From: Chitinivorax sp. PXF-14
GTDB lineage: Bacteria; Pseudomonadota; Gammaproteobacteria; Burkholderiales; SCOH01
NCBI RefSeq assembly: GCF_040812015.1
Contig: NZ_JBFNXJ010000008.1
Location: forward strand, 124,001 to 188,000
DNA: 64,000 nucleotides
Reading direction: 5' to 3'
A program made the translations under genes and the position numbers. Positions 17,444 to 26,040 of this stretch are shown here, piece by piece. The notes beneath the pieces were generated by a model. That model was not told the DNA's origin. It was given only the letters and a program-made list of their open reading frames with translations, and did not search any database. Position 1 is the stretch's first letter; the number at the start of each line of letters is the position of its first letter.

Positions 17444-18901
17444 TCAAGCGCCGATGCCGTCGATGCACACGTACTTGACCTCGACATAGTCCTCGATACC
17501 GTATTTCGAGCCCTCGCGCCCCAGGCCCGACTCCTTCACGCCGCCGAACGGCGCCACCTCGGTCGAGATCAGGCCGCTGTTGACGCCGACCATGCCGTAT
17601 TCGAGCGCCTCGGCCACGCGGAAGATGCGGCCGATGTCGCGCGAGTAGAAATAGCTGGCGAGGCCGAATTCGGTATCGTTCGCCATCTGGATCGCTTCCT
17701 GCTCGGTATTGAAGCGGAACACCGGCGCCAGCGGGCCGAAGGTCTCTTCCTTCGCCACGCGCATCGCCGGCGTGACGTCGGCAATCAGCGTCGGCTCGAA
17801 AAAGCTGCCACCGAGCGTGTGCCGCTTGCCGCCGGCCACCAGCCGGCCGCCCTTGGCGAGCGCGTCGGCGACGTGTTCCTCGACCTTGGCGACCGCGTTC
17901 ATATCGATCAGCGGCCCCTGGGTGACGCCCTCCTCCACGCCGTTGCCTACCTTGAGCCCGGCGACGGCCTTGGCGAACTTGTCGAGGAAGGCAACGTAGA
18001 CGCTGTCCTGTACCAGGATGCGGTTGGCACAGACGCAGGTCTGGCCGCTGTTGCGATATTTCGACGCCAGCGCACCGGTGACGGCGGCGTCGAGGTCGGC
18101 GTCATCGAACACGATGAACGGCGCATTGCCACCGAGTTCGAGCGAGACCTTCTTGATCGTCCCCGCGCATTGCGCCATCAGCTTCTTGCCGACCTCGGTC
18201 GAGCCGGTGAACGTCAGCTTGCGCACGACCGGGCTCGCGGTCAGCTCGGCGCCGATCACACTCGACGAGCCTGTCACCACGTTCAGCACGCCTTTGGGGA
18301 TGCCCGCGCGGTGGGCCAGCTCGGCCATCGCGAGCGCCGAGAACGGCGTCTGCGTGGCCGGCTTGATCACCATGCTGCAGCCGGCGGCCAGCGCCGGGCC
18401 GGCCTTGCGCGTGATCATCGCGTTGGGGAAATTCCACGGCGTGATCGCCGCGCACACGCCGATCGGCTCCTTCTGCACCAGCAGGCGCCGGCCGGCGGCA
18501 TTCTGCGGAATGATGTCGCCGTAGAGACGCTTGCCTTCTTCGGCAAACCACTCGATGAAGCTCGCGCCATAGGCGATCTCGCCACGCGCCTCGGTCAGCG
18601 ACTTGCCCTGTTCGGAGGTCAGTATCAGCGCCAGATCCTCCTGGTTCGCCATCATCTGCTCAAACCAGCGCTTGAGCACCGTGGCGCGCTCCTTCGCGGT
18701 CTTCCTGCGCCAGTCGATCTGCCCCAGGCGTGCCGACTCGATCGCCCGCTGGATGTCGCCTGCCGTCATGCTCGGGATGGTGCCAAGCTGCTCGCCGGTG
18801 GCCGGGTTGGTCACGGCGATGGTCTGGCCGTTCCCGGCGTCCACCCATTCGCCGTTGAGGTAGCACTGCTGACGCAGGAGCGTCGGGTCCTTGAGCTTCA
18901 T
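17444..18901 (-). CDS. gabD: NADP+-dependent succinate-semialdehyde dehydrogenase
   Basis: The 485-aa enzyme oxidises succinate semialdehyde to succinate. It aligns over its full length with E. coli GabD as remembered: MKLKDPTLLRQQCYLNGEWV at the start, the NAD(P)-site ITPWNFPNAMITRKAGPALA, the Glu motif SLELGGNAPFIVFDDADLD, the catalytic-Cys motif NSGQTCVCANR and the C-terminal PFGGVKESGLGREGSKYGIE. The ATG at 18901 gives the GabD-like N-terminus and has AGGACAGG upstream; an earlier ATG at 18934 would add 11 residues. With gabT it converts GABA to succinate. Confidence 0.95.
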   Translation of the reverse strand: MKLKDPTLLRQQCYLNGEWVDAGNGQTIAVTNPATGEQLGTIPSMTAGDIQRAIESARLGQIDWRRKTAKERATVLKRWFEQMMANQEDLALILTSEQGKSLTEARGEIAYGASFIEWFAEEGKRLYGDIIPQNAAGRRLLVQKEPIGVCAAITPWNFPNAMITRKAGPALAAGCSMVIKPATQTPFSALAMAELAHRAGIPKGVLNVVTGSSSVIGAELTASPVVRKLTFTGSTEVGKKLMAQCAGTIKKVSLELGGNAPFIVFDDADLDAAVTGALASKYRNSGQTCVCANRILVQDSVYVAFLDKFAKAVAGLKVGNGVEEGVTQGPLIDMNAVAKVEEHVADALAKGGRLVAGGKRHTLGGSFFEPTLIADVTPAMRVAKEETFGPLAPVFRFNTEQEAIQMANDTEFGLASYFYSRDIGRIFRVAEALEYGMVGVNSGLISTEVAPFGGVKESGLGREGSKYGIEDYVEVKYVCIDGIGA

Positions 18902-18991
18902 GTTCGCCTGTCCTAGTGTGCGGGTGAGGTTCACCCGGTGGGTTGATCGGATAGATGTCGTGCCTATGTCTTGCGCCGGCCCGCCTGTTTC

Positions 18992-19453
18992 CTAGCGGTA
19001 CGAGCGGATATGGGCGGCCAGCGCCGCCAGCTCGCCATCATCGGCGCGACGCCAGTCGTGCGAGGAGAGATAGCCTTCATAGCGCTCGAAGAACTTGTCG
19101 ACGCGCGCGCTCATCGGCCGGAACGCGCTGTCGTTACCGGTGCCATGCATCGGAAACAGCTTGGCGTGGACATGGTCCACCCCGTAGCCCTCGAACATCA
19201 TGCCGGTGCGCGCCACGCCATCGAGTGCCCGGTCGAGCAGCCTGCCGACCTGCTTTGCCGCCAGCGTCAGGTCCGCCAGCACCTGATCCGGCAGGCCAAA
19301 GGCATAGCTCGGGTAGTGCTGTTTCGGAATCACCACGCTGAACCCCGGCGTGTTCGGGAAGATCGAGAGAAAGGCCAGGTGCGACTCGCTCTCCCAGATC
19401 ACATGGGACGGCGTCCTGCCCGCAACGATGTCGCAAAAGATGCAGCTACTCAT
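18992..19453 (-). CDS. HIT family protein with atypical HxHxK motif
   Basis: A 153-aa histidine-triad protein: CIFCDIVAGRTPSHVIWES at the N-terminus, FPNTPGFSVVIPKQHY, and the HIT motif DHVHAKLFPMH (93-103). In the canonical HxHxH triad the middle His is the nucleophile; it is kept (H96), while the third His is Lys98. Family members hydrolyse nucleotide phosphoramidates or dinucleoside polyphosphates; activity here is uncertain. The ATG at 19453 overlaps the stop of the upstream aminotransferase (ATGA), which implies translational coupling and decides the start. It lies between that gene and gabD, so the four minus-strand genes look like one transcription unit. Confidence 0.88.
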   Translation of the reverse strand: MSSCIFCDIVAGRTPSHVIWESESHLAFLSIFPNTPGFSVVIPKQHYPSYAFGLPDQVLADLTLAAKQVGRLLDRALDGVARTGMMFEGYGVDHVHAKLFPMHGTGNDSAFRPMSARVDKFFERYEGYLSSHDWRRADDGELAALAAHIRSYR

Positions 19454-20832
19454 GGCTGGTTCTCCACGGGCTGGGCCAATTCGGCCAGGCAGCCGCCGAA
19501 GCTGGCGATCAGGTGATCGACATCTGCAGCCGTCGTCTCCGGGCACACCAGCATCATGTTGTGGAAGGGCGTGATCAGCACGCCGCGGTTCAACAGGTAG
19601 AGATGGATGAGCTGTTCCAGCTCCGTATTCAGGATGGCGTCGGCCTCGCTGCCATTTCTGGGTGGCGTGGGCGTGAACTGGAACTCGGTGCGCGCGCCGA
19701 GCTGGGTCACACACCACGGCAGCTGGTGTTGCGCAATGGCCTCGCGCAGGCCGGTGGCCAGGCGTTCGGCCAGGATAAACATGTGCCGATAGGCGCCATC
19801 CGTCATCACCGCTTCGAGGTTGGCGCGCATCGCCGCCATCGCCAGCATGTTCGCCGTGAGCGTGGTGCCAATACCGGAATGGCCGGGCACGGCGCTCGAT
19901 TTGGCCTGTTTCATCCGCGCCGCCACCGTGTCGGTGAAGCCATATACCGCGCAGGGCACACCGCCGCCCACCGGCTTGCCGAGCACGAACATGTCCGGCG
20001 CCAGCCCATGGGCCTGGCTATAGCCGCCGGGGCCGGTGCTGATGGTGTGCGTCTCGTCGATGACCAGCAAGGCGCCATGGCGCTCGATGATCTGGCGCGC
20101 CGCCTGCCAGTAGCCCGGATCGGGCAATACCATGCCGATATTGGTCAACGCCGGCTCGGCCAGCACACAGGCGATGTCACCGGCCGCCAGCGCACGTTCG
20201 AGCGCGCCGAGATCATTGAATTCGACCACCACCGTGTGTTCGCGCGGGTCGTACACCTGCCCGAGCAGGCTCGCGCGCGCGACCGGCTGGCCGTCGACGA
20301 GATCGACGAACACATCGTCGACCGTGCCGTGATAACAGCCATTGAACACGAGAACCTTGTCGCGCCCAGTAATGGCGCGTGCCCAGCGGATCACGAAACG
20401 GTTAGCGTCACTCGCCGTCATCGCGAACTGCCAGCACGGCAAGCCGAAACGCGCGGCAAGCAACTCGCCCACTACCGCCGCATCTTCGGATGGCAGCATG
20501 GTGGTGAAACCCTTGGCACACTGCGCCGCCACCGCGCGGGCGACGGGCTCCGGCGCGTGGCCGAACATCGCGCCGGTATCGCCCAAGCAGAAATCCACGC
20601 ACTCGTGGCCATCCACATCGCGGAAGCGCGCGCCGCGGGCCGATTCGACGAACAGGGAAAACGGCGTCGGCCAGTCGATCATCCAGTGCAATGGCACGCC
20701 ATACAGCAGGTGGCGCTCGGCTCGTTGCGACAAGGCATGCGAGCGTGGATGCCGTCCGGCAAACACCTCGCGCTCACGCGCCATCAGGGCGCGAGCCTTG
20801 ATCCAATCGATACCAGGCGACGGGGATGCCAT
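19450..20832 (-). CDS. Class III PLP-dependent aminotransferase (glutamate-1-semialdehyde aminomutase-like)
   Basis: A 460-aa aminotransferase of the GSA/omega-transaminase group. Visible motifs are FSLFVESARGARFRDVDGHE, DFCLGDTGAMFGHAPEPV, TASDANRFVIRWARAITGR, FNGCYHGTVDDVF, IDETHTISTGPGG and the PLP-lysine region FVLGKPVGGGVPCAVYGF. The substrate cannot be read off; its position at the head of a gabT/gabD block suggests an amine or amino-acid catabolic role, not haem biosynthesis. The ATG at 20832 has GGAG 8 nt upstream; a GTG three codons earlier is the alternative. It diverges from a glutamine amidotransferase gene across a short operator-rich region. Confidence 0.85.
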   Translation of the reverse strand: MASPSPGIDWIKARALMAREREVFAGRHPRSHALSQRAERHLLYGVPLHWMIDWPTPFSLFVESARGARFRDVDGHECVDFCLGDTGAMFGHAPEPVARAVAAQCAKGFTTMLPSEDAAVVGELLAARFGLPCWQFAMTASDANRFVIRWARAITGRDKVLVFNGCYHGTVDDVFVDLVDGQPVARASLLGQVYDPREHTVVVEFNDLGALERALAAGDIACVLAEPALTNIGMVLPDPGYWQAARQIIERHGALLVIDETHTISTGPGGYSQAHGLAPDMFVLGKPVGGGVPCAVYGFTDTVAARMKQAKSSAVPGHSGIGTTLTANMLAMAAMRANLEAVMTDGAYRHMFILAERLATGLREAIAQHQLPWCVTQLGARTEFQFTPTPPRNGSEADAILNTELEQLIHLYLLNRGVLITPFHNMMLVCPETTAADVDHLIASFGGCLAELAQPVENQP

Positions 20833-20873
20833 GTGACGCACTCCGAAAGGTCAGCGCTCGCGAATTGCCAAGC

Positions 20874-20925
20874 GTGTTGAATATATGCACACTATCTTGC
20901 ACATTTTGATCAAAATATTCAACAC
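20874..20925. promoter_or_regulatory. Nested inverted repeats in the aminotransferase / amidotransferase divergent promoter
   Basis: GTGTTGAATAT (20874-20884) and ATATTCAACAC (20915-20925) are perfect 11-bp inverted repeats 30 nt apart. Overlapping the right arm is a 14-bp palindrome ATTTTGATCAAAAT (20903-20916), and two TGCAC direct repeats (20886, 20898) lie between. The region is AT-rich within GC-rich DNA and is the only gap between the two divergent genes. It looks like a regulator-binding site controlling both; the regulator is not identified. Confidence 0.65.
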
Positions 20926-20936
20926 CCGACACCGCG

Positions 20937-21647
20937 ATGAAGCCGATACTGGTCATTCAGCATCATGCAGGCGACGGCCCGGCCTACCTTGGCCACTATC
21001 TTGATCATGCGGCATTGTCCTGGCAGTTGCTGCGCGTCGATCAGGGCGAGGCAGTACCCGGCTCGATCGCCGGATATGCAGGGCTGGCCTTGCTCGGCGG
21101 GCCGATGAGCGTCAACGACGCGCTGCCGTGGCGAGGGCCCGAGTTGTCGCTGATACGGGAAGCCGTCAGCCGGCGCGTCCCGGTGATCGGGCACTGCCTG
21201 GGCGGGCAGCTGTTGTCGAAAGCGCTCGGCGGGACGGTAAGCGCAGCGGCACATCCCGAAATAGGCTGGAGCGACGTGGTGCCGGTCGATCAGGCTGGTG
21301 CGCAGCGCTGGTTTGGCGGTGCCGAGCTGGCCCGCCTGTTCCAGTGGCACGGCGAGACCTTCAGCATCCCGGCTGGCGCCACGCTGATCGCCACGGGCCG
21401 ATATTGCGCACACCAGGCCTATGTAGCCGATGGCATTCACCTGGGCATGCAGTTCCATTGCGAGGTCGATCGCGCCAAGATCGAGGCCTGGCTCGCGGCC
21501 GGCGGCGATGACATCGAGGCGGGCCGCCGCTCGCCGGGGGTGCAGCCAGCCGATGCGATCCGCACCTCGCTCGATGCCAGCCTGCCCGTCAGCCACCGCC
21601 TGGCGGACAACCTGTACAGCGCCTGGCTGGCCAATCTCGCACGCTGA
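20937..21647 (+). CDS. Class I glutamine amidotransferase-like protein
   Basis: A 236-aa stand-alone GATase domain. The nucleophile elbow is VIGHCLGGQLLSKALGG (Cys near residue 87), preceded by LALLGGPMSVND, and the His/Glu pair appears in GMQFHCEVD; WHGETFSIPAGATLIATG is also typical of the GMP-synthase-like group. It may hydrolyse a gamma-glutamyl amide or act with a synthetase partner. Given the gabT/gabD block it faces, hydrolysis of a gamma-glutamylated amine is possible, but that is inference. The start is the only ATG near the divergent promoter; no clear Shine-Dalgarno is present. Confidence 0.85.
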   Translation: MKPILVIQHHAGDGPAYLGHYLDHAALSWQLLRVDQGEAVPGSIAGYAGLALLGGPMSVNDALPWRGPELSLIREAVSRRVPVIGHCLGGQLLSKALGGTVSAAAHPEIGWSDVVPVDQAGAQRWFGGAELARLFQWHGETFSIPAGATLIATGRYCAHQAYVADGIHLGMQFHCEVDRAKIEAWLAAGGDDIEAGRRSPGVQPADAIRTSLDASLPVSHRLADNLYSAWLANLAR

Positions 21648-21652
21648 CGTGG

Positions 21653-23884
21653 CTACTTCTTGAACAGCTTCTGCAACTGGTCGGTCAGCGCATCGCCGGC
21701 CTTTTTCTGCAAGTCCTGCTTCTGCCGATCCAGCTGCTCGTTGAGCTTGGCGCGGGCGGTGTCCGCCACCAGGTTGTTGAAGTCGAGCGCGTAGCTGGGC
21801 GCCAGTAGCGAGCCCTTGACCCGCACCGGCACCGTCACCCCCTTCAGTTGCTCCAGCTCGCGCCCGCTCTGGCCAACCGCCGTGCCAACCAGGCTGGCCT
21901 TGAGCAGGTAGTCGAGCGTCTTGTCCGGCAGATTGATGTCGCCGTTACCCGCGAGGCGCAGCAATGGCGACTTGGCGTTGAGATCCTCGTTGTGCGCGAC
22001 CCCGTTGCGAATATTGAACGAGGCGCTGAGCTCGGTGAAATCGGTCTTCTCGCTCGCGCTGGCCTGCTTCACCTGCTGCCCCTGCAATTGCGCCATCGTC
22101 GCCTTGGCCTGGCGCAGCGTGGCACCGATATTGATGCCCTTGAGCGCACCGTCCTGCAGCTGGGCGGCAAGACGGCCATTGAGATTGCGCAGGGCCTGGT
22201 CGGGATTGCCGCCCTGGGTGGAAAGCTCACCCTGCACATTGCCGCGCCCTTCGAGCCGGTCGTTCCTGGCCAGCGTCTTAATCAGGCTGCCGATATTGAC
22301 GCCGGTGAGCCGCGGGCTCAGCGTGAAACGCGGCTGCGTGGTGGTGGAGGCCGTGGCCGAGCCCTGCAACTGGCCATCGAACAGCTTCAGCGTCAACGGC
22401 GACAGCTGGATCTGGCCGTTGCCGGCCTTGAGCTCAAGCGCGAAGTCAGTCAGCGTGAAATCCTTGAAGCGGATGCTGCCGATACTCGCATGGCCCTCCG
22501 CGTTCAGGCTCTTGAGCCCGGACAGGTCCCAGCCCGCCGCAGACGCGCTGCCTGGTGCGGCTTCCGGCGCCGCCGGGGCGTCGGCCAGGTAACGGTTCAG
22601 GTCGAGCTGGTCAAGGCTGACGTTGAAGCGGTAGAACGGCTTGGCAAAGCTGTCGATCGCCGCGCTGGCCTTGATGTTCGATGTGTCGAGCCGGCCGGCG
22701 AGCACGAGCTTCGCGCTGTTGGCGCTGGCTTCGGCCGAGCCCGCCAGCGTCACCCCGAGTTGCTGCGACTTGAGCTTGCTGCTCGCCACATCGGCGCTCA
22801 GCTTTAGTTGGGGCAGCAGCACGTGCAACCCCTGAATGGTCAGATCGACGGGGCTCGCCAGCTTGAGCTTCACGCTGTCCGCACCCTCTTTGGCGTCGAC
22901 GGCAAGCGCCATGGCCTGGGCCGTCACGCGCTCGCTGCTACCTGCCAGACCGCTCAACTTGAGCTCGGCCGCGACATCGCGCTTGTCGCCCTTGAACGAG
23001 ACGTTCAGATCGACCGCGTCGCCCTGCATCGATTGCTTGCTCAACGCCAGCTTCGGCGCGCCGAGCTTGACCACGAGCTTGTCGCGTTCGAGCTGGCTTT
23101 CGAGCGACAACGCGAGGCCGTCGACATCGTAGCGCGCCACCTTGAGGTCGAGCCTGGCATTGCCTTCGAGCGTCAGCAGCAAGGCCTTGAGCTTGTCGAC
23201 ATCCCCCTGCAGGCCGACCTTCAGCCCCGCCAGCCCGTACTGCTGCTGATCGGCATCCATCTCGACGCTGCCCTGCAACGTCAATTTGGCCTTGACCGCG
23301 GGTTTCGAGTTGTCGAGTTCGGCGGCCAGATCGAGCTTGTCGATGCGCTTTTGATTGACGGCACCGGTCTTCAGTTCGATCGACTTGAGCGAGGTGACGC
23401 GCTGCTGCTGGCGGTCGTCGAAGCTCAGGTTCGAACGGGCCAGACGGATGTGGTCGATCTCGAGTTCGAGCGGGCTTTTCTTCTCTTCCTTCTTGAGCAG
23501 GTCGTCGATGTTGAGGCTGCCGTCGGTATTGCGGCGTATCGTCGCGGTGACACCTTCCGCCTCGATGCCGTCGATGATGTAGCGCTGCTTCAACAGCGGC
23601 CACAGCTGCATCGATACCCGCGCCTGGTCGAGCGACAGAAAGACCTGGTCGGACTGGTGCTCGGACAGGGTGAGCTTGCCGATACTGGCCCCGATGTTGG
23701 GGAACAGGCTGAGCTTGATGTCGCCGTCGATGGTCAGCGTGCGCTGCTTCTGCTCTTTCACCAGCGCCACGATCTCGGGCTTGAGCCGATTCGGGTCGAA
23801 CGTCAGTGCGACGATGGCGACGATCGCGATCAGCGCGGCGAGCAGGCCACCAACGCCAAGCAGGGCATAACGGAGATAACGCAT
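21653..23884 (-). CDS. AsmA family outer-membrane biogenesis protein
   Basis: A 743-aa AsmA-like protein. It has an N-terminal transmembrane anchor (about 5-27), then TFDPNRLKPEIVALVKEQKQ and GDIKLSLFPNIGASIGKLTL, the standard AsmA opening. The long beta-rich periplasmic body includes an AsmA_2 domain at about 500-680 with YLLKASLVGT near its end. AsmA-like proteins are thought to form long hydrophobic grooves that carry phospholipids across the periplasm. The low-complexity C-terminus is rich in Lys/Gln. It converges on the amidotransferase gene with a 5-nt gap. Confidence 0.93.
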   Translation of the reverse strand: MRYLRYALLGVGGLLAALIAIVAIVALTFDPNRLKPEIVALVKEQKQRTLTIDGDIKLSLFPNIGASIGKLTLSEHQSDQVFLSLDQARVSMQLWPLLKQRYIIDGIEAEGVTATIRRNTDGSLNIDDLLKKEEKKSPLELEIDHIRLARSNLSFDDRQQQRVTSLKSIELKTGAVNQKRIDKLDLAAELDNSKPAVKAKLTLQGSVEMDADQQQYGLAGLKVGLQGDVDKLKALLLTLEGNARLDLKVARYDVDGLALSLESQLERDKLVVKLGAPKLALSKQSMQGDAVDLNVSFKGDKRDVAAELKLSGLAGSSERVTAQAMALAVDAKEGADSVKLKLASPVDLTIQGLHVLLPQLKLSADVASSKLKSQQLGVTLAGSAEASANSAKLVLAGRLDTSNIKASAAIDSFAKPFYRFNVSLDQLDLNRYLADAPAAPEAAPGSASAAGWDLSGLKSLNAEGHASIGSIRFKDFTLTDFALELKAGNGQIQLSPLTLKLFDGQLQGSATASTTTQPRFTLSPRLTGVNIGSLIKTLARNDRLEGRGNVQGELSTQGGNPDQALRNLNGRLAAQLQDGALKGINIGATLRQAKATMAQLQGQQVKQASASEKTDFTELSASFNIRNGVAHNEDLNAKSPLLRLAGNGDINLPDKTLDYLLKASLVGTAVGQSGRELEQLKGVTVPVRVKGSLLAPSYALDFNNLVADTARAKLNEQLDRQKQDLQKKAGDALTDQLQKLFKK

Positions 23885-24005
23885 GGGCAGGCACCGGGTT
23901 GGGCGGTAGAGAAGTACGCGGCGTGTGCGCTATTTGACGGCCACGCACGGCGCGGCGTCAAGCCAGGCTTGGCAAGCGCCGGCATCTCGGCGATAACTAA
24001 GCACC

Positions 24006-24542
24006 ATGACCACCTTCATGCTGACTACCGTCACCGCCCTCTACCTCGTGTCGAGCGTGCTGCTGCTGGGCGCAGATCGGCCCGGCTATCGCGCCATCCG
24101 CGACACCATCAGCGAGCTCGGTGAAACCGGCGCCAGGCGTGGGCTGCTGGCCAGCTATGGCGTCTTTCTGCCGGTCGGCCTGATGGCGCTCACCCTGGCC
24201 TGGCTGCGCCACGGCAGCAGTGCGGCTGGCCTGGCACTATGCATTGCTGTGGGCTATCTGGCTGCAGCGGCGTTCCCGTGTGACCCGGGCTCACCGGCGC
24301 GCGGCTCCTGGCGGCAAACCCTGCACAATCTGGGCGGGCTGGTCGAATACTGGGGGGGCGGCATCTTCCTGTGGCGGCTCGGCGCCGATCATGGCGTGGG
24401 CTTCCAGGCGCTGGCCGCCTTCGTGCTGGCCCTGCCCTTGGCGTTCAACCTGCGAGCCTGCCTGCCCATCCGCGGGCTGTTGCAGCGCCTGGCGGAAACC
24501 GCACTGTTCGGCGGCCTGCTGCTGGCGAATGCGGGTGCCTAG
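24006..24542 (+). CDS. DUF998 family membrane protein
   Basis: A 178-aa protein with five or six hydrophobic helices and the DUF998 features RPGYRAIRDTISELGETGA after the first helix and AAAFPCDPGSP in the middle, followed by LHNLGGLVEYW. Its function is unknown. It diverges from asmA and converges on pgpA, so it appears to be monocistronic. Confidence 0.82.
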   Translation: MTTFMLTTVTALYLVSSVLLLGADRPGYRAIRDTISELGETGARRGLLASYGVFLPVGLMALTLAWLRHGSSAAGLALCIAVGYLAAAAFPCDPGSPARGSWRQTLHNLGGLVEYWGGGIFLWRLGADHGVGFQALAAFVLALPLAFNLRACLPIRGLLQRLAETALFGGLLLANAGA

Positions 24543-24554
24543 CACCCGCGCAAT

Positions 24555-25049
24555 CTAGAGATGCAGCAGGCGCTGCAATAGCCACGATGCCGCGATGGCG
24601 TAACCAGCTGCCAACACGTCGTCAAGCATGACGCCGAAACCGCTGTGCGTGCGTTCGTCGAGCTGATGGATGGGAAATGGCTTCCAGATGTCGAACAGGC
24701 GGAACAGCCCGAAGCCGATCAGCCACCACAGCGGCGTGGCCGGGTTGAAGGCGAGCACGATGCAGAAGGCGGAGATCTCGTCCCAGACGATGCCGCCGTG
24801 GTCGGCTACACCAACCGCCTTGCCGGCCACGTCGCACATCCAGATGCCGACCACGCACAGTACGGCAATCGCGATATACAGAGACAGGCCCGTGAGCATG
24901 CTGGCCAGCAGCCAGTACACCGGGAAGCCCGCCAGCGTGCCGACCGTGCCCGGCGCCTTCGGGCTGAGCCCGGTGCCAAAACCGAAAGCGAGAAAATAGG
25001 CCGGCTTGCGGCAGATGAAGGACCAGTCCGGCTTGATGATGGCGCTCAT
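24555..25049 (-). CDS. pgpA: Phosphatidylglycerophosphatase A
   Basis: A 164-aa membrane enzyme that dephosphorylates phosphatidylglycerophosphate in phosphatidylglycerol synthesis at the inner membrane. It shows the PgpA motifs FGFGTGLSPKAPGTVGTLAG, DHGGIVWDEISAFC (acidic metal site), GFGLFRLFDIWKPFPI and GFGVMLDDVLAAGYA, with four transmembrane segments. It starts 3 nt after the thiL stop, the common thiL-pgpA arrangement. Confidence 0.96.
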   Translation of the reverse strand: MSAIIKPDWSFICRKPAYFLAFGFGTGLSPKAPGTVGTLAGFPVYWLLASMLTGLSLYIAIAVLCVVGIWMCDVAGKAVGVADHGGIVWDEISAFCIVLAFNPATPLWWLIGFGLFRLFDIWKPFPIHQLDERTHSGFGVMLDDVLAAGYAIAASWLLQRLLHL

Positions 25050-25052
25050 GGT

Positions 25053-26006
25053 TCAGGCCCTGAAATGATCGAAGCTGTGACGCTTGGGTTGATGGAGTTG
25101 CCCGTCCGGTGCCCTCACCTCGAGGCCTGTGGCCGTGATCTCGCCGATACGCGTGAGCTTGAGCGACAGCGCCTGCTGCAGGGCCACCACCTGTTCGCGC
25201 CGGGCAGGCGGCGCGGTGAAGCACAGCTCATAGTCGTCGCCACCAGCCAGCTGGTAATCCCAGCCGGGCTCGCTACGCAGCAACGGTGCCAGGCAGTCGG
25301 AAGCCGGCAGCGCGGCCACGTCGATCCGCGCGCCACAGCCGGAACGTTCGAGGATGTGGCCAAGGTCGCCGAGCAGGCCGTCCGACAGGTCGATGGCGCT
25401 GTGCGCGATACCTCGCAGCGCCAGCCCGAGCTCGATACGCGGGCTCGGCTGTTCGAGCCGGGCAATGGCGGCCATGCGTGCCGCCTCCGCGAGCACGACG
25501 CCCCCCTGCAGGTGCGCCAGCCCAAGCGCGGCCTCGCCGATGTCGCCCGATACCCAGATATCGTCGCCCAGCCTGGCACCGTCGCGACGCAAGGCCTGGC
25601 CCGCAGGCACCTCGCCCATGATCTGCACCGACAGGTTGAGCGGGCCGCTGGTGGTGTCGCCACCGATCAGGTCGACGTCGAAGCGCTCGGCCAGCGCGAA
25701 GAAACCATCGGCAAAGGCCTGCAGCCAGCCCGCGTCGGCAGCCGGCAGCGCCAGCGACAGCATGGCCCAGCGCGGCACGGCGCCCATCGCGGCCATGTCG
25801 GACAGATTGACGGCCAGCGTCTTCCAGCCGAGGCGATAGGGGTCGGTGTCGGTAAGGAAATGGCGGCCGGCCACCAGCATGTCGGCCGAGACGGCCAGGC
25901 ACTGGTCGGACCCTGGCTGTATCAACGCGGCATCGTCGCCTATGCTCAATAGGGTGTGCCGCCCGGGGCGCGTGAAATAGCGCTGGATCAGGCTGAATTC
26001 GTTCAT
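25053..26006 (-). CDS. thiL: Thiamine-monophosphate kinase
   Basis: A 317-aa ThiL, which phosphorylates thiamine monophosphate to thiamine diphosphate using ATP. It belongs to the AIR-synthase-like fold: MNEFSLIQRYFTRPGRHTLLSIGDDAALI at the N-terminus, SADMLVAGRHF, KTLAVNLSDMAAMGAVPRW, DLIGGDTTSGPLNLSV, and C-terminal SAIDLSDGLLGDL and AGGDDYELCFT. The ATG at 26006 gives the normal N-terminus; longer forms would run into the divergent ggt promoter. It is co-transcribed with pgpA. Confidence 0.96.
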   Translation of the reverse strand: MNEFSLIQRYFTRPGRHTLLSIGDDAALIQPGSDQCLAVSADMLVAGRHFLTDTDPYRLGWKTLAVNLSDMAAMGAVPRWAMLSLALPAADAGWLQAFADGFFALAERFDVDLIGGDTTSGPLNLSVQIMGEVPAGQALRRDGARLGDDIWVSGDIGEAALGLAHLQGGVVLAEAARMAAIARLEQPSPRIELGLALRGIAHSAIDLSDGLLGDLGHILERSGCGARIDVAALPASDCLAPLLRSEPGWDYQLAGGDDYELCFTAPPARREQVVALQQALSLKLTRIGEITATGLEVRAPDGQLHQPKRHSFDHFRA

Positions 26007-26040
26007 CGGCGTGAAGTATATCGGATTTACAGGAACAGAC

